The position numbers and the translations under genes were made by a program. The notes beneath the pieces are model-generated. The model was not told where the DNA came from. It ran no database searches and worked only from the letters and a program-made list of their open reading frames with translations. DNA of 64,000 nt from Phellopilus nigrolimitatus (Eukaryota > Basidiomycota > Agaricomycetes > Hymenochaetales > Hymenochaetaceae): NCBI GenBank assembly GCA_021029095.1, contig JAJOHG010000019.1, positions 62,001 to 126,000 on the forward strand. Reading direction: 5' to 3'. Positions 1 through 13,656 of the stretch are shown one piece after another. The first letter of the stretch is position 1; each line of letters opens with the position of its first letter.

Positions 1-1471
1 CGCTGCACTAGGTAGCTTTGCGTGAACATGGATGATCGGGCTTGCGGGGTGCGACGCAACGGTGATGCAATCAAGTCTCTCGAGTACACTGCGCAGCACG
101 CGCACGTTCTCCTGCAGGCCAACCAAGATAGAGGGCGTGCTCGTAAGGATGTTGATACCCTCCGAGGCAGAGACTGCAAGTAGCGCGGGCATAGCGGCGG
201 AAAATACGAAGGACGTGCCATTAATCCGCTGGTGTTCGACAACGACATGTGAGCCGGCACAGAATCCACCAGCGGAGCAGAGCGTGTTCGCGATGGAACC
301 GATGAGCATGTCAACGGACGTGGCTGGGACGTTGTAGAGTTCCGTTAAACCGCGACCAGTTCTACCGACAGTACCAAAGGAAAAAGACTCGTCGAGGATA
401 AGACGGAACTTGTATTTTTCTTTAAGTTCGATCTGATTATGCACTCCTAAGTACTTTTGCTTCGGCTAAAATGTACTGAAATCAACTCACCACTTTCGGT
501 AAATCGAGCAAAGCACCGTCATTCTCGAAAATACCTTCTGTAACAATGAAACGCCTCATGAGCGGAAGCCTCTTCTTCTTCCTTTCCTTCTCTACACTTT
601 GAAGGACATCCTCCAGGCTTTTCAAGTCATTATGGTCATACCAGCGAATCGTCGAGCGAGAGATCTGCAGACCCTTCTGGATGGCGAAGTTAACACCTCT
701 ATCAGCTACGATGACATCGCCACGCTTGCAGAAGGCAGGGATGACGGAAGAGATGGTCGAGAAGGCTTGCGAGTATAGAATAGCCGATTCAATGCCGAGG
801 AATTGAGCAATATCCCGTTCAAGGTTCATATGAACATCTGCGACGAATATAAGAAAACGGTAAATGACAATAACCGCTTTACATACCGATCGTTCCATAG
901 AATCCAGGCGGTCCGCAACTACCAAGCCCATACTTCCTCAGAGTCTCGATGGCACGCTCCTTTATCACCTCATTGCCAGCCAGCCCTGCAAAATTGTAGC
1001 TCGCGAGGTTGATGACGGTTTTCCCTGTGCTAAGCATCTTGGGCTTTGGTCCATTGGCACCCTGAATGACAGGTATGGCATTGTAATCGCTCCGCTCAAC
1101 TGGGTCAAGTGGGACCGCAAGAGGTTCGGGGTTCCATTCGTCGACGAGCTCGTTGATTTCCTAAACACAATCTCATGTCTATATTCGAGTCACAATAGGA
1201 AAAGGGGGGGAAAAACTCGTACCTCCTCAGTGTACTTCACAAAGTTTTTACCTGAACTATCTGAGCGCGTCCTCGACTGCAACAGTGTACGTATCGCGAA
1301 CAAAAACAGTATAAGCTCGAGGAGCGTCCGTCCTGGGTCATTCTGGTGCGATGACTCAATGTATCGAGCGATCACAGCCGAGCCTGGTAGCTTGTAAAAT
1401 GCATCCTCCGCGACAGACAACACATAGGACAAAAAAACGAGCACGGGCTTGAGGTTCGACTCGGAGTCCAT
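1..1471 (-). CDS. LCB1: Serine palmitoyltransferase subunit 1 (LCB1), 3' end missing
   Basis: Non-catalytic LCB1 partner of the ER serine palmitoyltransferase, which condenses serine with palmitoyl-CoA in the first step of sphingolipid synthesis. Exons read on the minus strand are about 1471-1223, 1160-887, 837-491 and 432 to the left edge, all with GT-AG introns. Exon 1 carries the N-terminal membrane segment (LLELILFLFAIRTLL) after YIESSHQNDPGRT. Exon 2 has INELVDEWNPEPL and YGLGSCGPPGFYGT, typical of LCB1. The last exon has LILDESFSFGTVGRTGRG followed by LCSAGGFCAGS. The position that holds the PLP lysine in LCB2 has no lysine, as expected for LCB1. The C-terminus lies beyond base 1. The start was put at MDSES (1471); an in-frame upstream ATG at 1519 is possible. 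Family assignment is firm. Confidence 0.93.
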
Positions 1472-1936
1472 GAAGACGGAGGGAGAGTGGTCTGAGTAAT
1501 CTGTCCCGCGTAAACTCACATGGTTCGCGTACGGGTACCTTTCGCACGCTTTTGGTCATATACTCTTTGGTAAGACCATGACTTAGATTTCTACGTGAAA
1601 TCTACGAGTTGTCTCCCAGATTCAAACTCTGCGAATAACTGTTTCATCACTCGGTCTTAAGACAGTCTGACAAAAGTATCAATCTATACTCGGACCATGT
1701 CTCACCTTGAATTGCAAAGTAGTTCTCGGACATCCGTGTTATTTTGGCTAAAGCCGGGTCTTTGCTCTTTCCGCGAGCAAACAGCGTATCAGTGTTACGA
1801 CAGCATATAAGACGAGACTGTCTCTCGATTGTGCAAATTTCCTGCGACCCGTTTTCCTGTGGCGTCACCTTGACAGTGTAATACCTCACCATTGAAGTGC
1901 ACATCAATACTTCTGTAGACTCCTCGTTATCTTGAA

Positions 1937-4900
1937 ATGCCCGAGCCGACAACGTCTTCAACGGGTCCCACGAAGACAAAGAAGGATAGGACTGCATCGA
2001 GAAAAGCTAAGGTCAAGAATGGAGATACGTCGGAAGATACGAATGGTAATGGTTTCGTTACTGATGCTCATACCCATCCGCTAACGCGTACACAAAAAGA
2101 TGGTCCTGTGCCTATTCCCCCGAGGCCAAAGAGACGCAAGAAACGTCAAGGTGATGTTGCAGCTCCAACCGCCACCGGTCGCTCTCACATTACGAAATCG
2201 AGACCAGCAAATCAGAAGAAAGAAATGGTCGATGCTACCCCATTAGATGCCGCCCCCTTTCGAGGTATAGCGAAAGCAGGCCAGAATACGGCTGACACAA
2301 CAATTAGCAGGAACAACGTGCAACCAGGTCTGTCTTCGGATTCCCCGACAATTGAAAAGCACAACAAACGTGAAGCAAACGCCTTCTCGCAAACAGGAAC
2401 TAGGAGAAACGAGGTTGAGCACAGTAAGAAAGTCACGAATAGACCAGGTATGTGACAATGGTTTAGTAGCAGATAAGCGCATTGTTACTGAACAAACGTG
2501 CTTCTTGGATCAGTTGAGAACCGACCTGCCGGTGGTGGTGTGCTACATGGCCTCAAGACGTGGTTCACAGGTGACAAAAAGCCGGACAAGTCTAATAACT
2601 CAATGAATGGGGAACACAGCAAAAACAGCGAAGCCAAAAGTCCAGAGAAATTGAAACCTGCTGGTCATGGCATCACAAACAAAGATTTAGAGGCTTCAGA
2701 GCAGGATACTCATGAAGATCAAAAACATGTTTCGCCCAGTCACAGGAAAGATCCCGGTAGAGCCTATAAAAGCAGGAACCACAATGGAGTCTCAGGTTGC
2801 TGCTGAAAATAGCACAGCTTATGACTTACAATCTCATGAACAGAATTCATCTGAACTTGCACAAGAATATCCTGCCCTTACTTCCCAGAAGTCTATGAAG
2901 AATATAAAAGATAAAGGAAAGAAGCCTGTAAAGCATGAAGATTTTGTAGATAATTCAGAAACTTGGAATCCAAAGGAAAGTGAATCCAAAGAAAAGGATA
3001 TGAACAGAGTCTCTGAAGCAAGAGACAAAACCAATGGAAGAGACAAGCCTGATAATACAAACCCTTTAAGGGTGATTGAAGCAGACACTCAAGAAGCTGA
3101 TCTCCCAGCTCAAAAATCTGTCAAAATGAAACCAAGTAAAAAGGGGGATTTTATAGATGATCCCAGTGTTGTAATTCAAGGTTCTGGCAAGAAGGAAGAT
3201 GCTGAAAGGGTTTCTCAAGATAGTGGTGTTAAAAAACTTAGTGATCTACACACTGAACTTGAAGGCTCTATCCATCCAAACAGCACTTATCATAGTTCAT
3301 TAGATGACCCAGAAGTTGAACCAGTCCAGTATTGTGGTACATGTGGACAGCCATTTCCAAAGGACTATAAGAAGCATAACAAAGTCAATAAAGTGAAGCA
3401 CAGATCATTGCATGAAGATGGACCTCATCACTCAGATCCTCCTTCTGACCATTATACTGGTGCACACTCTGCTCATGAGGATAAAAACCCTGCCACAGAC
3501 AGAAATGTGCACTCTGACTTTGAAGAAGGACATGTATACTCTGACAGACATCTGGATTCTGAGAATGACAAGATCACAGAAGCTGAGAGAAATAATGGAC
3601 CTATCTATGATTCCGATTCAAACAACCCCTCTGATTATGCTGGTGAATACCCTGCTGGAGACAGAAATTATCCAAATACAGATGCATCTATGTCTGATGC
3701 AGAAGACACACGGGCACTATCTGGATTGGATGAGACTGGCAATCATGATATATCTGAAACTCAAAGTGTCAATGAGGCAAATTCTGGTAAAGAATCTTAT
3801 CAGTCATACCCTGGAATGAGTAACTATGAAGCTTCAAGGCCAGATGAACATACAGAATATCAAGAGAAAAGTGAAGAATGTATCAACTATGCTGAGGATG
3901 CACCAAATGACACAAGCTTTGGCTCCAACAGATCTTTGTCTCCAGTAACTGACCATGATAACAATGATCTAGAGGATGAACAAAACAGCTACAGTACCAA
4001 CATATCTGTGTCTCACAAGGGTGAAAGCTTCAAAGACAATGACTATAGCTCGAATGATGAACAAGGCAACCATAGCTATGTGTCCCAAGAGGATACACAG
4101 TTTGACAATTATCCTTATCATGATCATATAGGTGATGAACAAAGCAGTCATGGCTCAAACATTTCTGTCCCATATGGAAGTGAAGTGCATGAAGATGATC
4201 TTGAAGAATCAGAGGATGACCAACATGACTATGACTCAAACAAATCTGTGCCCACATAAGCAGCAGGTTTGAAGATAACTTCCATGAAGGTTCTGAGGAT
4301 GAACAGAGCATGTACAGCAACAGTGAATCTATTCTTCACAACAGTGACCACCAGGAAGACAGCAATCTTATTTCAGAGGGTGAACGAAGCAGCAATAGTA
4401 ACAGATATGCTTTCCCTGAAACTGACAACAGTGAAAGATTTAAAGATGATGATCATGTCTCAGATGACAAAGGAAACAGCTATGGGTCTGACAGATCAAA
4501 CTTCCAAGATGATGAAGAGCTCAAAGATAATGTTCATGGGTCAGAGCCAGATGAAAGCATTTCTTCTACCAGGTATGCATCTCAAGAAAGCAGCCACAAT
4601 GAAGACTCTGCAGATGAGAGGCTTGACTTGCAAGATGGAAGAAGTTCTGAAAACCCAGCTTTACAAGAGAGAAACCATGATGGAACACTCACTGATGAGA
4701 TCAAATCTGACTTAGGTTTAGAAGAGTATGATAGGAATGGGGACATACAGAATAACTACAGGGAGCTATCCAGTAAAGATCTTCCAGATCATTACTGTAA
4801 GAAGCCCTCCTGGAAGATGCAAGAATCTGATGATGAAGAATCAAAGAATATCCCCTATGATATGGACAATCCAGATAGGAAAATGAAAGCACTACTTGTA

Positions 4901-6628
4901 GGCCTTCTGTGCAAATATTTGTGTGAATGCAGGTCACTGAAAATGTTGAATTGAACAGATTGGCAGCAACTACTCTGGTCAGAAGCATGAGCTGAAAGGC
5001 TGCAGAGATGATGTCAAGAATATGTATGAATACCTGAGTAAGTCCTTTCTTCTCATTCATTCACATAATATTTAGAAATTTATCAACATTCCTTGTCAGA
5101 GAGAAATGGATTCAAGCATGACAATATTGACATACTCATGGATATGTGGGAATATGAGCCTCCCACAAGAGAAAATATCATCAGCCATATGGAAATGCTC
5201 ATTGCAGGTGCAAAACCTGGCGACTCACTGTTTCTTCATTGTAAGTTTCTATGCATCTATTTGGCTGTACTAGTGTATACCTATCACCCAATTAAAACAT
5301 CTTCTAGATTCAGGACATGGAGGCCAAACAAAGGATAAAGATGAAGATGAGTTGGATGGGGAAGATGAAGGTAATTACCTCATTCTTCTTGTGATAATTG
5401 TGTCTGATAAGTATTGCTTGTATAAGGGATTTACCCTGTCAATTACCAAATCAGCAAGCCTAAGGGTATTCTGGTGGATGATGTGAGTGTTGAGAGATTT
5501 TCTTTTTCTTTTTCAATCAAATAATCACTCTGACCTTAACTTTGCCCAAATTAAAATAGATAATGCATGACATTTTGGTATGCTACTCTTTATATGTTAT
5601 CTTATTAAAGAAGTACAAAATGTCTGATCAAATCATGGATATTTAGGTTGACAAGTTGCCTGAAGGGGTTCATTTAACAGTCAGTATATTGATCAGTATC
5701 TACCCCATATTGTGTTACTTAAATCATTCTATTATTACTGCAGGCAATATTTGATGTGTGTTTGTATAATGCAAATCACAGAGCTGATCTGACTTTTTCT
5801 TCCTTGATAACTAGTCTTGCCATTCAGGTTCAGTCCTTGGTATGTTGTCAAAATTAGAATCCTATTTTAATGCATTGAAACTCATCTCTACTTTGATTAA
5901 GATCTCCCCTATAGAGTAAGCCTGTATTATGTGTACATACAGTTGGCCTGCATGTGCTGATCAAATGTTTGCAGCTGGATCTAGATGGAAAAATCACCAA
6001 GATGGATCCAAGAAAGACCAGAAAGGATACAGAGCATCTTGGGAGAGTTGTGAGTGCTAATATATGCATTCTTTCATAAACATGTAGCTTATAAATTTCA
6101 ATTCAATAGATTCTATGGAGTGGCTGTAATGATTCACAAACAAGTGCAGATACAAAAATCAAGGGAGAATCTGTTGGTGCCATGAGCTATGTATGTCATT
6201 GAGGCTCACTCCCATCTTCTTCATTTTGCTTACATCTCAATTCCACTAGGCATTTATTGAGGCATCAGGTACATACCATGCAATACTTCACAACAAAATC
6301 CATATACTGATATGAAACTACTTTTTATAGAAAGTCACCCTGACTGTACTTATGATACTTTACTGGAGAAGATCAGGTAAAGAGCCTTCACATGTTCTAT
6401 TTCACAAAGATCTGGCTAACCACTGCCCTTTTAATCAACCAAAGACATACTTTGAAAGAAAAGTACTCACAGGTGCCTCAACTTTCATCAACATTACCAC
6501 TTGTATGTTTTCTATTTTCTTGGACAGTATCTGTTTAACCACTAATAAAACATTCCATGGCTTCCTTTTCCTAACAGAACCCAGCAACACACAAATTCAT
6601 ACTTCGAGGGACATATACACATGAGTAA
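1937..6628 (+). CDS. Type I metacaspase with very long acidic N-terminal region
   Basis: Caspase-fold cysteine protease that cleaves after Arg/Lys. The catalytic part is split over many tiny exons from about 4862. It reads KALLIGSNYSGQKHELKGC, KRNGFKHDNIDIL, PGDSLFLHYSGHGGQTKD (catalytic His), EGIYPVNYQISKPKGILVDD, LPEGVHLTAIFD, then SCHSGSVL (catalytic Cys, exon 5815-5839). It continues with LWSGCNDSQTSADTK, GAMSY, YSQVPQLSSTLPL and NPATHKFILRG, ending in TAA at 6626-6628. Both catalytic residues are intact. The N-terminus (1937-2447, 2514-2663, then 2746 to about 4890) is roughly 900 residues of disordered Lys/Ser and then Asp/Glu/Ser/Asn-rich sequence with DEQ-type repeats. A CGTCGQPFPKDYKKH motif near 3335 could bind zinc. 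The reading frame breaks near 4255: a 50-base intron at 4248-4297 is possible, but repeat homology runs through it, so an indel is more likely. From about 2760 onward CpG is nearly absent and Arg is almost always AGA/AGG. Confidence 0.93.
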
Positions 6629-7001
6629 CTCATACTTGGAGATTCCAGCACTCCCAATTATTTAGCTAGTGATTCAAGTTTGCTCATGATTTAGACAAAT
6701 ATGTAGCCTATATGTTGTATGTATTTTAGTAGCTATTTTATTTGATCAATTGCGATGGTACATTTTACTAATAGGAGGATGCTTCTAATAGACGAGGTAA
6801 CTGGCATATCCAATGTGTAAAACATGCAGTTAAAGAAGTTGCCCAAACTTACATGACATACTAAACCTTTTAAGCCTAAAGGGTGTCCGACTGAACTCCT
6901 TCTATACAATCCCTTCTATTCTCTATTTAATCACGGATTAAGCCCTACCTATCAAATAGTTGTTGAAGTGTTGAGGCTTTGATGTGCACACTTATTGAGC
7001 T
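6629..7001. other. Convergent intergenic stretch
   Basis: AT-rich spacer between the 3' ends of the metacaspase and the PHO13-type phosphatase. It presumably holds both 3' UTRs. The CpG-poor composition of the metacaspase gene fades out here, with CpG reappearing from about 6795. No ORF or repeat was recognised. Confidence 0.6.
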
Positions 7002-8189
7002 CTAGAGTTTCTTGCTTTGTCCCAGATCGCCAATAGAGTTGGTGACGAAATCCGGAATAACAACCGGCGATGCTTCCGGAGACAAATCGGACTCATGGGA
7101 AATACCTGCGTTTATAAAGAAAGTAGTAAGTAAAGAAGCATAAGACAGGGATATCAGCTCAAGATGGTTTTTACCAGTGAGAACGAGGAGCGTGGCGACG
7201 CCTCCCTGTTTCCCAAATAAAATGTCTGTGTTGAGCCGATCACCAACCATAATCGTTCGCTTCGGGTCAAAGTCATGTCTGAACGCCAGGTGAGTACTGA
7301 AAATGACTACGAAAGTTGGGATTCATACTTGGCCTTGATGCAATCCAGCATCGTCTTCCCTGGCTTACCGATGCTCACGGGGTCCCTCCCCAGAGCGAAA
7401 CGCAGCGGGGCGCTGATAGCACCTGCGCCGGGGAGCAGCACGCCGCCATGGGCTGGGTACGTCGAGTCCTCGTTGGTTACGAGGAAGAGACACGAAGAGT
7501 CCGTATTAAGCTGGATGAACGCCTTGCTGAGCTTCGTGTAAGTGATTGCGGTGTCCATTCCACAGAGAACGGCGGCAACGGAAGAATCGATAGTGTGAGA
7601 GGACGGGGAGAACGGTTCAAGGGTATTATCAGTAGGGTCCCCTGAATAATATACATTAGTGCGCGAAAGACGTTCAGAGATGGAAAGGACGCACTGTTCC
7701 ACCGATGAAGTTGACGCCTTCGTTACGCAGCTCCTCTTCGAGACCCGCCATGCCAATCACAAACACCTTCTTCTCTTTGGGAAGCTTCACGACGGTGGAG
7801 AGGTATACAGCGGAGGCATAGGCTGAGCCAAAGATCTCATCCTATGCGGCATTTGAGCGACGGCAGGAGCGAATTCGACGATTGCACATACGATATGAGC
7901 CTCGATGCCAAACTTATCAAATTTCTTCTTGTAGCTTGCGCGAGATAGAGAAGCATTATTGGTCACAAACACGATGCTCTTCTCTTGACCATAGTCAGAA
8001 GAGCATACTCGATTGCGACATACACGATGACAGACTTTTCGATCGTAGGAGCTGAAGAACCTCCAGTGCCCCGTCAATAAGATGGGTACCGCGCCATAAA
8101 ACGCCGTCGCAGTCGAACAGCCAAGTATCGTATTTGTCTAGAAGCTGCTCGTAGTCGCTAGTTGTAGACAGCCGTTGTGCGGTGCTCAT
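7002..8189 (-). CDS. PHO13: HAD-superfamily 4-nitrophenylphosphatase / phosphoglycolate phosphatase (PHO13 type)
   Basis: Cytosolic HAD subfamily IIA phosphatase. The family dephosphorylates 2-phosphoglycolate and related side products of glycolysis, and p-nitrophenyl phosphate in vitro. The start at 8189 gives MSTAQRLSTTSDYEQLLDKY followed directly by FDCDGVLWRG, with the nucleophile Asp26 and acid/base Asp28. Later exons carry VFVTNNASLSR (motif II), DEIFGSAYASAVYL, VYYSGDPTDN, PGAGAISAPLRFALGRDP, GKPGKTMLDC (motif III Lys) and RTIMVGDRLNTDILFGKQG (motif IV). All four HAD motifs are present and the C2-type cap is of normal size. At least five exons are needed. The gene ends at TAG 7002-7004, tail to tail with the metacaspase, and shares its upstream region divergently with the PFK-2/FBPase-2 gene. 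Confidence 0.93.
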
Positions 8190-8500
8190 CGCCGCGATCG
8201 TCGTGGCCGTTCGTGTCAATCCCTTTCGTCCGGCGGCGTTCTTCAGATGCTTGTTCAACGTGACCGACGTCGTTTCAGCTGGCACGCATACATAGTACAT
8301 AGCATTTTTTGACTGTCTCCGACTGAGTCCGACAATCAAGCTCCTTTACCCAAGCGTTTGGCTTTTCACGTCGTGACGCGATTCTCCGGGCCTCTCCACG
8401 TTTTCCTCTACCACAGGATTCAGATATCGTACTTTGACTTGTATACGTCCTGTCTCTTCTTCGAGTTGCTCCAGGAGACTTCTCAAGCATATTAAACGAA
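8190..8500. promoter_or_regulatory. Divergent promoter region of PHO13-type phosphatase and PFK-2/FBPase-2
   Basis: About 310 bases separate the two opposing start codons. Open reading frames here on the minus strand have no similarity to anything recognised and simply extend the phosphatase frame upstream. It probably contains both 5' UTRs and core promoters. The head-to-head pairing of two central-carbon enzymes may allow shared regulation, which is inference only. Confidence 0.45.
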
Positions 8501-10866
<2,366 letters not shown>

Positions 10867-11237
10867 ACTTCCTAACGCTTGCACTATTGACTTTGCGGTT
10901 GCTCTGCAGCCGCGGTGGGCTCTTGCTCATCCTCAATCGGGTTTTTCTCTGCGAACTTAAATAGATTTTCTAGATCTATCAATACAGCGCAAGCTTTAGC
11001 TTAATTCTATCCGCACCTCCGTCTTCATTTCTCTGCGCTACACAGCGTCCTAATAAATGTCATACTTGCAAGGATAACATGTACACGCACAGTTCTAGAT
11101 ACAACGATAAACGACGCTGAATGGGTGCTGTAGAAGTAATGGAGTAGTTGATTCTTGGTTACATACGCCGGAAATGAAAGCGCCGCACAATGTGCCTTTT
11201 GAAGTAGTCAATTGGGACCTAAGATGTCCCAGGAGAT
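10867..11237. other. Convergent intergenic stretch
   Basis: 3' flanks of PFK-2/FBPase-2 and the F-box gene. It is T-rich and CT-rich near 10990-11050, as expected for a fungal 3' UTR. No ORF of note or repeat was seen. Confidence 0.5.
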
Positions 11238-13364
11238 TTCAGAAAGTTAAAACTTCGTATTCCTTAGGAGCTCTGCGCTGCACATTTTGTTCAATTAAAC
11301 GAAACGAGTATTAGTCGAAAATTCAGAACTCACATTCACAAATATGATATTGTCTTCCGTGAGCATGACGCCGTCGAAGCGGACCTTTTCCGGGAGGACA
11401 GTGCGCCGGTACGGTAGGTATGTCGTCACATCTTCCTCGAAGATCCCGCAGCTTTCAGCTGAGAGCGTGCCAGGCTCGAGGACATCCTCGATGAGTGTCC
11501 CGCCTTTAAGTTTCTTCCTAGACTCACGCTCCTGGACCCCGTCCGCACACTCGACCTCACACTCGACCTCACGTTCTTTATTAATATTGAGTTGGGTGTC
11601 CCCTGCAACTTCGCGATGTAAGGATGCCTGATCGCGTCGTATAGCAGGTCCATTGAAATCAAGAACCGCGACATGGCGTGCCGCGTGTGGGACGACTTCG
11701 TCATACGCCTGAAGCGCGTATACAAAGCGGCCGCCAAAGACGTTGCACACCCAGACCCGCTGAACGCTCGGGACACGCAGCATTCGCGCGCCGCCGCACA
11801 ACCAATCCCTCCATTCTACAGCGATGCGCCGACGCGGCGTGTTCTCGAAGTCGCCGAAGAAGAACTCCTCGTCAAGCAAGTTCGCCGGAATGAGGTCCGT
11901 CTCCCGGGGAGACATGATGTACGGGAGGAAGGTCGAAAGCGGGATGAAGATTGCGAGGTGGTTAACCTCAGAGGCTCTGTGGTCCCCGGCATCGTCATAT
12001 ACTGTAGCCACGCTCATCGTTATGACGAAAACGCGGTTCTGAGGAGCGATGGAAAATGCGACGGGCTGCTGCACGCCATCCAAGTCGCTGCTTTCCTTCT
12101 CATAGCGTCCATGCATGTATGGTGCTGGATCGGAATGAATAAGTATATCCTCGACATCAGCGTATTGTTGTAGTTCTGGAAAGTGGAACTCGCAGATTGC
12201 AGCGTAGGATCTTGGGTGGCCAGAAGGGCTGATCGCAGCTGTCTGATCGATGTCAAGGATGAGCAGCCTTGGCTGCTGATCGCCTTGGCGCGCTGGCATG
12301 ACATTGAACGGGTGAACGGCAAGCAAAAGATGTCTGTCAGATAAAAACGAGAATGACATGATTCCGCAAAATTGTATTGCCTATGATCTGATGAGCAGGA
12401 TGTAAAATTATCTTTTCTGTTCATTACAGACTTACAAAATCCAAATGGCCAGTCTTCCAGTTGTACACGGCAAGCTTCTCTGGCCAAACTTCATGGAGAC
12501 CAGTATGTAGCACGCAGAAACGGTCTTGGCATATCTGCATCATATGCGAATACCTTCGGGATTCTCCTTCGAGACGATGGGACACAACCGCGCGTTTCGC
12601 TGCTGGATGCTTTTCGTTCGTACGCAAACTTCGTAAATGTATCTCAGCTGAAGTGTCGAATCTTCTAGCCGGAGTCGAGTATCAGCAATGGCTGTCATCC
12701 CTCAGAGTTGTCATGATACTCACTGTCCGGCACGCACCAGCACCAGCAGATCCTGAGTCGGGTCCAGCGTGAAATCGCGTATCGGAAACTCATAATTCTC
12801 ATGCGACCATTCCTGTGTTTTAGTACTTGCCCGCGCGCCTACAGGGAGCTTTGTGAAAGACAACTTCCGCATTTCACTCGCACCCGTAAGCTCATCGTGT
12901 TCGGTGGTGACACCCTGAGCGAGCACACCGGATACGAGTTCCCACACAGCCCCTTTAGCGAATCGAACTGACTGGACGCGGGTTTGCTTGAGATGCTTCC
13001 AGCGAGCTTGGTAGAGTCGGAGACGCGTCAGACGTTCGTCCGTGGTGAATGGCGCGTACGGGAAGGGCGGGCCGTCGACCATGCCTGTGACGCCGAGCTC
13101 AACATGGTATTGCACGGCCGTGTGGCTTTTGACGATGTCGTTGAGGACTGTGTTAACCTGAGAAGTACCATATAATGAGCTGCTTGGATGAAAGTCGACC
13201 GCAGAGGCACTCACGAGCTGGAGACGGAGTATGTTCTGCCAGTCGAGATTTAAAAGTATAGCGACGACGACCTCAGGCGGCAAAGATCCAAAACCCGTGA
13301 CTTTGCGTTCATTAGCCTGCATTTGCATGCCGGAATGCTCTTCAGGCAGCAGGAGGTCGTGCAT
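11238..13364 (-). CDS. F-box protein with C-terminal beta-propeller-like region
   Basis: Likely substrate receptor of an SCF ubiquitin ligase. The first exon (13364-13216) has the F-box core FGSLPPEVVVAILLNLDWQN then ILRLQLV. The remaining exons (about 13160-12724, 12672-12430, 12358-11301) form a long region rich in beta-strand-like stretches such as RFCVLHTGLHEVWPEKLAVY, FLSDRHLLLAV, RLLILDI and RHVAVLDFNGPAIRR. This layout, one F-box plus a divergent propeller-like body, is common in expanded agaricomycete F-box families. The final small exon (about 11272-11238) gives EYEVLTF then a stop. It is less certain because another acceptor three or more bases on gives a different tail. The substrate is unknown. 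Confidence 0.78.
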
Positions 13365-13656
13365 GAAGAGGAAAGGGAGTAAGTGCTATGAACTGTGCAG
13401 ATTCGCACATCGGGTGGTGACGTGTGGTTTATGCGCTTGAGCCTCGGAGGAGAGCTGGGTTCGGAGGAAGATTGAAAGGGTACAACCGGAAGTCACCATT
13501 TGATTATTGTTGTCATCAAAATTATTATTCACTCCTTTTGTACATAATACAGAAGTGCACGGAGATAATATACAAATACGAGCAAAAAATGTCAAAGATG
13601 GAATGTAATAAGTTAAAAAATTTCTCATTTTCAAAACGCTGTTGACCCATCGATCG

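Noticed and set aside
1647..1997. 116-codon minus-strand ORF overlapping the metacaspase start
   Set aside because: Overlaps the 5' end of a supported gene on the other strand, has no recognisable similarity and no splice partners.
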